Positions 25,112-32,576 of a stretch of 64,000 nt of DNA are shown here, in pieces. The stretch lies in contig NZ_FNTF01000002.1 of NCBI RefSeq assembly GCF_900105495.1, positions 3,013,501-3,077,500 of the forward strand. The letters run 5' to 3'. The translations under genes were made by a program, and so were the position numbers. Position 1 is the stretch's first letter. Each line of letters begins with the position of its first letter. The stretch comes from Pseudomonas frederiksbergensis. GTDB lineage: Bacteria > Pseudomonadota > Gammaproteobacteria > Pseudomonadales > Pseudomonadaceae. The notes beneath the pieces were generated by a model that was given only the letters and a program-made list of their open reading frames with translations, was not told the DNA's origin and ran no database searches.

Positions 25112-26031
25112 CTTGGGCGCCGGTGACCATGCGCTGGCCAGAACAGGCCACACAATGGATGGGGGGCCTGTCGGCCGCCAAAGATCTGGCCGGTGGGGAA
25201 CTGGCCAGCACGGCCCAGCGCCTGGCCGGCCTCGAGGGGCTGGCCAGCACCAACCCGGGGCCGGTCGGTGATGCGGCCAAAGGCGCGATCACTGCCGGCC
25301 GTGCGGCCCTGGCCGAGCAGTTGGGCCAGGCACCGGCGTGCTTAGTGGTGACGCCGTTTCAAAGCGGCATCGGCCAGGGGAAGGGCTATCAGCGTTTTCT
25401 GTCAGCGCCCAATCTGCTGGAACACCTGGCGAAGAAACTGGACGACGTCAGCGACACCGGGCGCCCGGCCGGGCCGCAATACGCGCTGTCGATTCTGTTC
25501 CTGGGCACGCGTCTGGAACAGCTGGCCAGCAGCCTGTCACGGTTCAACGCCTTGCTGCCGATCCCTGACCTGGTGCGCACGGAACGCCGCGCCCAGCACC
25601 TGGTGAAGCTGGAAACCGAAAAGTGGGAGATCCCCGGCGCCGGTCCATTGCCACGCTGGCAAGCACTGCCCCTGGAGCGCTGCACGGTGGTCAAGGCCGC
25701 CAAGCAGTCCATGGCCGGCCAACTGACGGTGCTGGAGAGCTACGCGGCCGACAGTTCGCCGTTGGGTGATCTGGCTGCTTTGGCGACCCGCAAAGTCGCC
25801 CAGCAGCAGGGCCGCGATCAGCAGCTGGCTGATCTGAAAGAGCTGCTGACTGGGGGAAACCCTGACGCCAGCATGCTGGCCCGCCTGATCGGCCCAGGCA
25901 ACACCAGCGAGTTGCGGCGCGAGCTGCTGGCCGGCGATGCCCCGGGCCACGAGTGGGTGCTGTGCGCCGGCCTGATGCTGGTCGGTTCAAAGGAAGGGCT
26001 GAGTTTTGTCCAGGAGCTGGTCGGCCTATGA
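25108..26031 (+). CDS. Phage structural-region protein of unknown function
   Basis: A 307-residue protein, Ala- and Leu-rich and largely helical (GGLSAAKDLAGGELASTAQR..., TPFQSGIGQGKGYQRFLSAP). No domain recognised. It overlaps the genes on both sides by 4 bases and sits between fibre assembly and baseplate hub genes, so a virion or tail-assembly role is inferred from context. Similar large proteins are found at this place in related pseudomonad prophages, as far as I recall. Confidence 0.7.
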   Translation: MTWAPVTMRWPEQATQWMGGLSAAKDLAGGELASTAQRLAGLEGLASTNPGPVGDAAKGAITAGRAALAEQLGQAPACLVVTPFQSGIGQGKGYQRFLSAPNLLEHLAKKLDDVSDTGRPAGPQYALSILFLGTRLEQLASSLSRFNALLPIPDLVRTERRAQHLVKLETEKWEIPGAGPLPRWQALPLERCTVVKAAKQSMAGQLTVLESYAADSSPLGDLAALATRKVAQQQGRDQQLADLKELLTGGNPDASMLARLIGPGNTSELRRELLAGDAPGHEWVLCAGLMLVGSKEGLSFVQELVGL

Positions 26032-26579
26032 CGCTGCTACTCGACGGCCACAAGGTCCAGGGCAAGAACCTCAAGGTGACGGCCAATCTGCGTATTGAAA
26101 GCGGCGACATGTCCGGCCAAACCAGCAACACGGACAAGGCCCACAAAGGCTTCAAGCCCAAGACGCTGACCGTCTCGTTGATGATTCCCTTTGTGGATAA
26201 GTCCCAGCTGGTCGATCTGATGCGCCTGGCCGAAGCCACTGCCGGCGGCGGCCAGTTGCACCTGTACCGCGTGGTCAACGACTCGGCCGAGGTCTTCGGC
26301 GTGCGCCAGGTCGAGTTTTCCGACGGCATCAGCGCCCGCGAGGACGATTCCCTGCGCGCCTGGCTGGTCCAGTTCACGCTGAGTGAACGCGAGTCGAACC
26401 CGGAAAAGGTTGAAGGCCGACGCGCCGGCAACAAGGTCAACGCGCAAGGCGCCCCGGGAAGCGCAGTCGGCGACGGCGGCAGTGGGACGGATGCAACCAG
26501 CGATAACCCGGCGCTGAGCGGTTTTGAAAAGGTGCTGGGCCGCGTGGACAAGTGGCTGGGCGAGAGTGAGCCGAAGTGA
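26028..26579 (+). CDS. Baseplate complex protein (gpU-like position)
   Basis: A 183-residue protein: MTLLLDGHKVQGKNLKVTAN, GDMSGQTSNTDKAHKGFKPK, LRLAEATAGGGQLHLYRVVN. This pattern fits DUF6046/baseplate complex proteins and the position of P2 gpU before gpD. The ATG at 26028 overlaps the previous stop. The last 50 residues are Gly- and Pro-rich and flexible. Confidence 0.7.
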   Translation: MTLLLDGHKVQGKNLKVTANLRIESGDMSGQTSNTDKAHKGFKPKTLTVSLMIPFVDKSQLVDLMRLAEATAGGGQLHLYRVVNDSAEVFGVRQVEFSDGISAREDDSLRAWLVQFTLSERESNPEKVEGRRAGNKVNAQGAPGSAVGDGGSGTDATSDNPALSGFEKVLGRVDKWLGESEPK

Positions 26580-27280
26580 AACTGCATAAGATTCTGACAA
26601 TCAATGGCGCGCCGATCGCCCTGGTCAAAGAGGATGTTCGGCTGGACGCCACCAGCCCCGGGCGGGCGACGTTCACCATCCAATCCGCGGTGCCGGTGAA
26701 AGGCCTGGTGACGCTGGATATCGGCTACAACGAAGGCACGTTGCAACGGCACTTCATTGGCTACGTCGAGCGCTGCACTGCCGCCAACGGCGTCGAGCAG
26801 GTGTTGTTCTGTCGCGAGCTGGCCGCCGTCCTGGCCAACCCGCTGCCGCTGAACCTGCGTCACGTCGATTTGCGCGCCGTGCTGGCTGAGGTCAGCGAGC
26901 AGACCGGTCTGCGCTTTCGCGTGCCCGATCGGCCCTACGCGAGCGTCAAGGCGCCGTTCTTCTACAGCCTCGCGGCCGGTTATCAGGCGATGGACAGTCT
27001 GGCCCGGGTGTTCAACATTCCCGACTTCACCTGGCACCAACTGGGCGACGGCGAAGTGTTTGCCGGCAGCTGGGCCGACAGCTTTTTCGGCGCACGGTCG
27101 CCGCTACAAATCCCCACGGAGCTGTTCGACGGCTACCAGGGCAACCAAAGCGCAATGGTCGCGGCCCTTCCCGGGTTGCGACCAGGTGCAACAATCAACC
27201 ACGGCGAGCGCATCACCAGTGTGGCCCTTGCCAATGACCAGATGGCCATCCGATGGAAGACGCAATCCGCCGCGCTGTAG
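26576..27280 (+). CDS. Baseplate hub protein (P2 gpD-like)
   Basis: A 234-residue hub protein, related to gpD/gp27, that should form the trimeric base for the spike. Seen: ATSPGRATFTIQSAVPVKG, LDIGYNEGTLQRHFIGYVER, LREV-type second domain DLRAVLAEVSEQTGLRFRVP. It starts with a GTG that overlaps the preceding stop (GTGA), and its end overlaps the spike gene by 28 bases. Confidence 0.78.
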   Translation: MKLHKILTINGAPIALVKEDVRLDATSPGRATFTIQSAVPVKGLVTLDIGYNEGTLQRHFIGYVERCTAANGVEQVLFCRELAAVLANPLPLNLRHVDLRAVLAEVSEQTGLRFRVPDRPYASVKAPFFYSLAAGYQAMDSLARVFNIPDFTWHQLGDGEVFAGSWADSFFGARSPLQIPTELFDGYQGNQSAMVAALPGLRPGATINHGERITSVALANDQMAIRWKTQSAAL

Positions 27281-28230
27281 AGCGCCAATTCCCCGAACTC
27301 ACCGGTGGTTACCACCTGCCGCGCTTCGCCCGGGTTGTCGCCGTGGCCGATGCACCGGCCGGCGCCGGGATCTGCGACGACTTCCGGCCGCGCTATGCCG
27401 TGGACATCGAAGTACTCGGTCCGGACGGTGAACCCGATCCGCAGCTACCGCAGCTCGCCGGCGTGCCGTTGCCACTACCCACCGGTGGCGAGGAAATGGG
27501 CATGTATGCCTTTCCGGAGGAAGGCACCCAAGTGGTGGTGTGCTTTGCCTATGGCCTGCCAAACAAGCCTTACATCCAGACGATCCTGCCTCACGGCCTG
27601 AGCATGCCCAAAGTGCCGAAGGGCGATCAGGTGTGGCAGCACAGCGAGGCCGCCCAGCAACGGGTGGACGCCGACGGCAACTGGCTACGCCAGACTGACG
27701 GCAAGATCAAGGACAAGGCGATCGAGCGCGAAGTCGAAGCCCTGGACAACATCGAGACCTTCCAGAATCACACCAGGACGGTGGACGACCATTCGACCGA
27801 GTCAGTGGGTGGCATCAAGAAGATCGAGGCGCTGGGCGCGCTCAAGCTGCTGTCGGGCGGATCCGCGAGCCTGGCGGCGGTGGACGATCTGCACCAGGCC
27901 ACCGGCCGCGATCTGAACCTGGTGGTGGGGCAGAAGCACAACGCCACGGTGGGTGGCGACATGCAGGAGCGGATCGAGGGGCTGCGTAAAAGCGTTGCCG
28001 GCGTCAGTCAGCGACTGCAGGCGCCGAAGAACTGGATCGGGTCCGAAGGCGTGAACCTGTTTCAAGTGGTATGCGACATGCTTAATTTACTGCAGCAGAT
28101 GAATACACAGCTCGCGGCGCACACGCACGTACCTGGGCCAACGCCGAGTCCAACTGATGCGGCGGCATTCACAGCAAAGGCTGAGCAAGCACTGGTGCTA
28201 TCCGCAAAACTCAAGGCTATTACCCTTTAA
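27253..28230 (+). CDS. Baseplate assembly/spike protein (gpV/gp45-like)
   Basis: A 325-residue protein with an N-terminal OB-like region (YHLPRFARVVAVADAPAGAG ... PLPLPTGGEEMGMYAFPEEG) typical of the gpV/Mu gp45 spike family, then a repetitive beta-helix-like part and a helical C-terminus. The spike pierces the outer membrane. It is the last gene of the late structural operon; the sequence composition changes sharply after it. Confidence 0.82.
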   Translation: MEDAIRRAVERQFPELTGGYHLPRFARVVAVADAPAGAGICDDFRPRYAVDIEVLGPDGEPDPQLPQLAGVPLPLPTGGEEMGMYAFPEEGTQVVVCFAYGLPNKPYIQTILPHGLSMPKVPKGDQVWQHSEAAQQRVDADGNWLRQTDGKIKDKAIEREVEALDNIETFQNHTRTVDDHSTESVGGIKKIEALGALKLLSGGSASLAAVDDLHQATGRDLNLVVGQKHNATVGGDMQERIEGLRKSVAGVSQRLQAPKNWIGSEGVNLFQVVCDMLNLLQQMNTQLAAHTHVPGPTPSPTDAAAFTAKAEQALVLSAKLKAITL

Positions 28231-28242
28231 CTACCCGGTACC

Positions 28243-28265
28243 GCACGCCACTTTGCGTTTTTTAT
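28243..28265 (+). terminator. Possible weak terminator after the late operon
   Basis: A short CGCA/TGCG pairing followed by six T residues lies 10-35 bases after the spike stop and before the AT-rich HEPN gene. The stem is only about 4 bp, so this is a weak candidate; some read-through into the cargo gene is likely. Confidence 0.35.
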
Positions 28266-28313
28266 GACTCCAGCACAATATGACGCCCAGTCTATGACAC
28301 TCGGTGCGCTCTC

Positions 28314-29681
28314 ATGTTTGATACAGTTAAAGAGCTGGAACTACACAAAGAATATTTTTTTGAAGTGTTTTATCGCGAGGGTGACTCTGGTTATGCGGCC
28401 ACGCTTCATTTAACTCCGGAGCTAATAAAATTTAAAGTTACGTCTGAGCGAGATTTTTCGCTGTCTTGGGATGCCACCGAAGCAAGGTGTGACGATCATA
28501 GAAATGTATTTTTTCTTAAAGGGCTTTATTGTGTTGGGATTAAGTCATCGGTAATTAATCACACGCCATATGTTGGATTAAAGGAGATTGAATTTACCGT
28601 TGAAAGTGTAATTTTTTGTCCAAGCGAACCTCCAGAAAATGGCTTTTTTGAATCAATAGATATAGCTTCTTCGACAGTAAACGAATGGGTAGGTTACACG
28701 ACCACACAGCAAAAGATTTTCGAGGCGAGTTATAAGCGCGAAGATGTGGAGCCGCTGCTAGTCGAATTTTCAACGCCTGCAAATGAGCATGATGAAATAG
28801 GCGTGCGTTACAATGCGACATTCCGTCAGTCTCATTTATTGTATGAGCATGGATTTACCTTTCCACCTTCACTGTTTTATTTAATGGGTTCGGGAGAACG
28901 TGTTGCTGACCCATTTTTAATCTATGTACGCATCTTTAATCTTTTAGCGTTTTTGACGGGGGCAGAACCCTCCGTCCAGAGCGTGACGCTCAACTATGAT
29001 CTTTATGGATATAGCCAAAAAGGCTACCTCTACTGTATCAATAGCAGTTTGAAGCCTAAAGGATCAGATGTTTATGCAATGTTTCCCCTTGGGAAAGACC
29101 CTCGTTTTGATGACTGGGGAATTGCGCCATTTCCTATGTCTTCATTCGCGTTGTATTTTAGTCCAGATTCCGATCTCCCTGATTTACTAGAAAAGTACGT
29201 CAAGTATCGAAGTATGGGGAATGTTGAGGATAGACTGCTAGGTTACTTTAGGTTGCTTGAAAAACATTGCTATAACAGGAAGTATTATCTTCCCGAGGAT
29301 TTGTTTGTTCGATTCTCCCGGCTTGCAAAAGGCTGGGTAAAGGGCAATAGCTCGTTGAGCGCCAAGCAGATCAAAAGTTTTGAGGGCGGGCTTAAGAGGT
29401 TTAACGGTCAAAAATATAACACTGAAAAATGTCTCAGTGATTTCCTTTCTTCGTTGCCCGAGCCCATCAAAAAAGGTTTGGGGGTGACTAAAGATTTGTT
29501 AACGGAAATTTGCACTCTTCGGAATAATATTACACATGCAAATAAATATAATATCGAAGAAGATAAGTTACACCTATTTGCTGCTCATGTTCATCATTTG
29601 CTTATTTTTGCGATTTTAGAGAAGTTGGGTGTTGTTCTAGCAGATGTCGCAAATATTACTAATCGCCTCAGGAGTTATTGA
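28314..29681 (+). CDS. HEPN-domain protein, ApeA-like (candidate anti-phage RNase)
   Basis: A 455-residue cytoplasmic protein. The C-terminal domain (about 310-455) is helical and ends with the HEPN motif R-x4-H, seen as RNNITH (Arg403, His408). The first 200 residues look like beta strands (HKEYFFEVFYREGDSGYAAT...). This layout matches the ApeA family, whose HEPN ribonuclease stops translation upon phage infection; the family link is by layout and motif only. The gene is clearly more AT-rich than its neighbours, sits at the end of the prophage late operon and looks like a transferred cargo gene (moron). It has no partner toxin or antitoxin nearby. Confidence 0.72.
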   Translation: MFDTVKELELHKEYFFEVFYREGDSGYAATLHLTPELIKFKVTSERDFSLSWDATEARCDDHRNVFFLKGLYCVGIKSSVINHTPYVGLKEIEFTVESVIFCPSEPPENGFFESIDIASSTVNEWVGYTTTQQKIFEASYKREDVEPLLVEFSTPANEHDEIGVRYNATFRQSHLLYEHGFTFPPSLFYLMGSGERVADPFLIYVRIFNLLAFLTGAEPSVQSVTLNYDLYGYSQKGYLYCINSSLKPKGSDVYAMFPLGKDPRFDDWGIAPFPMSSFALYFSPDSDLPDLLEKYVKYRSMGNVEDRLLGYFRLLEKHCYNRKYYLPEDLFVRFSRLAKGWVKGNSSLSAKQIKSFEGGLKRFNGQKYNTEKCLSDFLSSLPEPIKKGLGVTKDLLTEICTLRNNITHANKYNIEEDKLHLFAAHVHHLLIFAILEKLGVVLADVANITNRLRSY

Positions 29682-29714
29682 GTGTTACTAAACCTGAGTT
29701 GGAATCAAGGTGAG

Positions 29715-29798
29715 ATGCTCGGAAGTGGTGTTCTCGACTGTCCGCATTGCAAAAGGCAATTCGTCTACTCTAATCGGCACCACCATGACTGGGCATAA
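29715..29798 (+). CDS. Very short ORF with CPHC motif
   Basis: A 27-codon ORF (an in-frame GTG at 29682 would give 38 codons, starting right after the HEPN stop). It contains CPHCKRQF and three consecutive His, as in half of a zinc ribbon. GGTGAG just before the ATG could serve as a ribosome site. Its end overlaps the 3' end of a minus-strand gene. Too short to be certain that it is translated. Confidence 0.25.
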   Translation: MLGSGVLDCPHCKRQFVYSNRHHHDWA

Positions 29799-30061
29799 GC
29801 GCAACCATCGATATGTTCGATGCCACTCAAAACAAATCCCGTAACTGCCATCCCTGCCAAGGTCGCATCGAGCAGCGGTGGCAGTGGATCGGGTTCGAGC
29901 GGCATACCCACTTCAACACGAGCAACATTAGCGGCCCGACCCAGCTCACTGCACATAGTAGAGTTCACCATAACGTTGCCTCGGATCGCCGGATAGCGAC
30001 GCCGCTCCTTCGGATCAAGAGCGACACCACGCAAGCGCATAGGCGTGACAAGTACATGCAT
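29765..30061 (-). CDS. Second gene of LexA-box operon, unknown function
   Basis: A 98-residue protein (MHVLVTPMRLRGVALDPKER...), with an N-terminal beta strand, a basic KERRRYP stretch, an acidic-proline middle (PLEPDPLPPLLDATLAGM) and a Trp-containing end. No domain recognised. The ATG at 30061 has an AGGAAG site and lies 8 bases after the first gene of the pair. Located on minus, opposite to the late genes, at the right end of the prophage. A Tum-like antirepressor role is a hypothesis from position and control only. Confidence 0.62.
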   Translation of the reverse strand: MHVLVTPMRLRGVALDPKERRRYPAIRGNVMVNSTMCSELGRAANVARVEVGMPLEPDPLPPLLDATLAGMAVTGFVLSGIEHIDGCAYAQSWWCRLE

Positions 30062-30069
30062 GGTTCTTC

Positions 30070-30321
30070 CTATACGTCAGCGTCGAGGTCGAGTAGCGAT
30101 TCAACCGCGTAGGCCAGCGCGGCGTCTGCCAGCTCCAACATATCGCTCAGATCGTCAGCATCAATTACTTGATGTCGATGCAGCGCGTGAGCCTGCCTGA
30201 GTAACGCCTTGTGGTGGGCGCCTGGCATGGCGAGAAGTGCCACGTCATCGCGCAGCATGACTTGCCAATGCGTTATCGCTGATAACTTCGCACCTGCAGT
30301 GTCCGCAAAATCTCTATTCAT
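30070..30321 (-). CDS. First gene of LexA-box operon, unknown function
   Basis: An 83-residue helical protein (MNRDFADTAGAKLSAITHWQ...), ending with an acidic tail (LADAALAYAVESLLDLDADV). No motif recognised. It is transcribed leftwards from a region with a LexA-type box 26-41 bases before its ATG and precedes the 98-residue gene by 8 bases. SOS control is therefore expected; function unknown. Confidence 0.62.
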   Translation of the reverse strand: MNRDFADTAGAKLSAITHWQVMLRDDVALLAMPGAHHKALLRQAHALHRHQVIDADDLSDMLELADAALAYAVESLLDLDADV

Positions 30322-30346
30322 CGGTCAGACCCATTCCAGCTGAATA

Positions 30347-30362
30347 CTGTATGCATGAACAG
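30347..30362 (-). promoter_or_regulatory. Candidate LexA (SOS) box
   Basis: CTGTTCATGCATACAG on the minus strand has perfect CTGT and ACAG ends at the right 8-base spacing and agrees at 12 of 16 positions with the consensus CTGTATATATATACAG used by enterobacterial and Pseudomonas LexA. It lies just upstream of the minus-strand two-gene operon, overlapping its likely promoter. Confidence 0.6.
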
Positions 30363-30930
30363 TGTATCCGTAGCGGCATCCCAGCACATCATCGGATCGA
30401 CTGGCGGCAATACCCAGCGGCTCTTGGCTGCTCTGACATGTTCCGCTTCAAAGAAAAAACTGCTGAAAAAAGCACTTATCCCCCTCCCGCCAACGGGCTT
30501 TGCGTCCCTTTTTTGTGCAAAGGCGGGTGGGGGTGCAAATCATGGTTGCGCCCAAGCCCGCTGCGGGGTCTGTGGGCTGTTTTGCAATTGCACGAAGTGC
30601 AAGGTTTTGCAAACAAGTGCAGCGGCCTTGCACAGCGGTATGGGGCCGGCGCGATTTGATCAGCGGAGTGAGGCGCCCTGTTTACAGGGACTACGGCTGC
30701 GAAAACCAGCTGCAGACGGGGTTTTCGTTTTCGGAGCGGTTCACACCAGGTGCGAATTATTGACCGCCCAACCCAATAGCAAAACAGCTGTGAGGTCCGG
30801 TCCGTGAGGCTTTCCGGCGTTTTGCGGTATTGCACGGCATCACCACGGATTGGCTGGCATTCAGTACTAATTCAGACGCTGTAAAAAACCGCCAAAACTG
30901 ATGGCGAATGGATATTTTTCAGACGTGGGA
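30363..30930. other. Prophage right-end stretch without convincing gene
   Basis: About 570 bases with several overlapping ORFs in both directions (for example 30355-30807 plus, 30476-30835 minus), none with a good ribosome site or recognisable protein. It has clustered GCAAGTGC/TGCAAGG-like words (TTTGCAATTGCACGAAGTGC) and short hairpins. I regard it as non-coding. Confidence 0.45.
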
Positions 30931-30939
30931 TGGGAAAAG

Positions 30940-31213
30940 GGTAATTTTAGTAAGCGAGGGATAAAAACGGGCTGGAGCCCTTATAGATCCTAGCTTTCAC
31001 CCATTACCTCAGAGGGTAATTTAAGGTAAGGGGAAGGGTAATGTTTTGTTCAAGCCCTTATTTCACTGGGTTTGGTAGTAGATGGGCATTACTGGTACTG
31101 AAAGTAATTTCATAACCATTTACTTACCTTATTATTACCTCTACAAAAACATATCAACTATCTGATTTTATTGGCTTTTATCTTGATTTTTATAGCTCAT
31201 TACCAAAATTACC
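30940..31213. repeat. Cluster of GGTAAT/ATTACC hexamers (candidate protein-binding array)
   Basis: Seven perfect copies in 274 bases of AT-rich non-coding DNA: forward GGTAAT at 30940, 31015 and 31037; reverse ATTACC at 31003, 31134, 31199 and 31208. Most extend to AGGGTAAT or ATTACCT, and 31003/31015 form an exact inverted pair separated by 6 bases. Near copies (AAGGTAAG, CTTACCT) lie between. The array ends about 170 bases left of the attR core, so integrase arm sites are one explanation. Confidence 0.65.
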
Positions 31214-31381
31214 TTTTTCCCATGGCTCAACATAAAACGCGGAAAACGCCTGTCGCGGCCGTGTTCTGCAACCTGGTGCGTTTAACCTCTGGGACCACGC
31301 TGGGACAGATCCTACGCACGCTGCCAGGCTGCAGCCCTTGTAAACCGGGAGGTTAGGTTCCGAAAGTCGCTCACGGGTAGT

Positions 31382-31404
31382 TTCGAATCTCTCCTTCACC
31401 GCCA
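31382..31404 (+). other. Prophage right attachment site: tRNA 3'-end fragment (attR)
   Basis: A 23-base tRNA 3' end: T-loop TTCGAAT, then CTCTCCTTCACCGCCA giving the T-stem 3' strand CTCTC, the acceptor strand CTTCACC, discriminator G and CCA. The DNA to its left does not pair as a T-stem (GTAGT opposite CTCTC), so only the 3' part is tRNA-derived, as expected where a phage has integrated into a tRNA gene. A factor-independent terminator follows. The discriminator G and CACC acceptor fit a serine-type tRNA, but identity is uncertain. The intact tRNA and attL should lie left of the window. Confidence 0.75.
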
Positions 31405-31420
31405 AATTCGATGTAACCAG

Positions 31421-31450
31421 AACCCCTGATTTCGAAAGAAGTCAGGGGTT
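31421..31450 (+). terminator. Terminator behind the tRNA fragment
   Basis: Stem AACCCCTGA/TCAGGGGTT (9 bp) with a 12-base loop, followed by TTTGTGG. This is probably the original terminator of the interrupted tRNA gene. Confidence 0.75.
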
Positions 31451-31590
31451 TTGTGGTTTCTGGCGTCTGGATTTTATGGATGGCAATGTTATTGATCCAC
31501 GCTCATCTCCCTCGTGCCGCCGCCACCGTATCTAGACTAAGCGCCAGGTGCCTTGAGTAATCATCCCCGGGCCATGAAAAAGGAAATTTA

Positions 31591-31911
31591 ATGATCACCA
31601 CCACAACCCACTCCATCGAAGGCCGACAAATCACCGCCTATCTGGACATCGTCAGTGCCGAGTCGGTGCAGGGGGTCAACGTTATCCGCGATTTGTTCGC
31701 CGGGATGCGGGATTTTTTCGGTGGGCGCTCTCAGACACTGGAGCGGGCGCTGAAGGAGGCACGGATTCAGGCGACCGACGAGTTGAAGGAAAGGGCGCGG
31801 GCAATTCAGGCGGATGCAGTGGTAGGGCTTGATTATGAGATCAGCATGCCGGCCGGGAAGGGCGGGATGGTGGTGGTGTTCGTGACCGGGACGGCGGTCA
31901 AGTTGAGGTGA
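31591..31911 (+). CDS. YbjQ/UPF0145 family protein
   Basis: A 106-residue small protein of the YbjQ family (UPF0145), pentameric cytoplasmic proteins of unclear role sometimes called heavy-metal-binding domains. Seen: an early segment ITAYLDIVSAESVQGVNVIR, the conserved FAGMRDFFGGRSQTLERALKEAR and the end AVVGLDYEISMP. The ATG follows AAAGGAAATTTA. It is the first clear host gene to the right of the prophage. Confidence 0.88.
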   Translation: MITTTTHSIEGRQITAYLDIVSAESVQGVNVIRDLFAGMRDFFGGRSQTLERALKEARIQATDELKERARAIQADAVVGLDYEISMPAGKGGMVVVFVTGTAVKLR

Positions 31912-32057
31912 ATGTGTCACGAGGCCGTTCGTCGGGCACGCAACAAACCGAACTACAAGTCCGGTAATGACTGGCTAGTCTCAAAAGCGTTGAAGGTCGA
32001 TATTTTTCAGGCAAATAGGGCTTGCCGGTGTCGACCCTTTTTTGAGAGGGGAAAGGT

Positions 32058-32246
32058 ATGGCTGATTCGTATATCGAAGACGACGGATCTGAGTTTCCGA
32101 TCAATAGTTGCGTGCAGTGTGGTCAAGCGGAGTATATGGCGGGCTTTGGTGAAAACCGGGTCCGGGTCGCCAAATTGAAATCCAAGGTGCCCCGATCCGA
32201 AAAGGCGAATTTCTTGCCCAAGAGGATGCCGTCTTCCAGGAAGTAA
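32058..32246 (+). CDS. Small CxxC protein, unknown
   Basis: A 62-residue protein (MADSYIEDDGSEFPINSC...) with one Cys pair (CVQC) and a basic C-terminal half rich in Lys and Arg. The ATG follows a strong GGGGAAAGG site, and a terminator lies 16 bases after the stop, so it is very probably a real gene. Function unknown; a single-pair zinc or redox site is possible. Confidence 0.65.
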   Translation: MADSYIEDDGSEFPINSCVQCGQAEYMAGFGENRVRVAKLKSKVPRSEKANFLPKRMPSSRK

Positions 32247-32262
32247 CCGTCAACCGGATAGC

Positions 32263-32285
32263 CCCCGCCATTGAGCGGGGTTTTT
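32263..32285 (+). terminator. Rho-independent terminator
   Basis: CCCCGC/GCGGGG stem with a CATTGA-type loop and a T5 tail, directly after the small CxxC gene. Confidence 0.8.
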
Positions 32286-32410
32286 ATTTTCACAAAATCG
32301 GCTGTTGCGATTTTGACTACAGCTACAAAACCCGCTGTTGGTATTTTTTTTCACAAACTTTTCACACCTACCTACGTAGTCTCAACTCATCCGTTAGAAA
32401 GCAGTACCTG

Positions 32411-32436
32411 GCCCGTTCCCCAGCGGGCTTTTTTTT
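32411..32436 (+). terminator. Rho-independent terminator or leader hairpin
   Basis: GCCCG/CGGGC stem followed by eight T residues, upstream of the first glycine-zipper gene. With no gene ending nearby on plus after 32246, it may serve as a second terminator or end a small transcript from 32290-32410 (no ORF seen there). Confidence 0.6.
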
Positions 32437-32576
32437 GCCTGTCGTAAAACCTTTTCTGAAAACGCTGTCCAACCGTCGCCTATTGCGAGGTTGTACCCGT
32501 GCGTGTCTGGACTTTGTCTCCTCTAAAGCATTCAATCTCGCCCCTTTCGGTTACCCCTTTTTTTGAGGTTTTTGTC

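Noticed and set aside
29765..30321. Toxin-antitoxin pair
   Set aside because: Size and spacing would fit, but neither protein shows a toxin fold or a DNA-binding motif and the LexA-type box suggests an SOS role instead.
30351..30835. Overlapping ORFs of 87-150 residues in the prophage right end
   Set aside because: They lie in several frames of the same DNA, start inside or near the LexA box, and have no ribosome site or recognisable protein.
31171..31356. 61-residue ORF just before attR
   Set aside because: Poor codon use, no ribosome site, and it overlaps two of the ATTACC repeats.
31320..31404. Complete tRNA gene
   Set aside because: Only the T-loop, 3' stem and acceptor strand are present; the 5' T-stem does not pair and no anticodon arm is visible.
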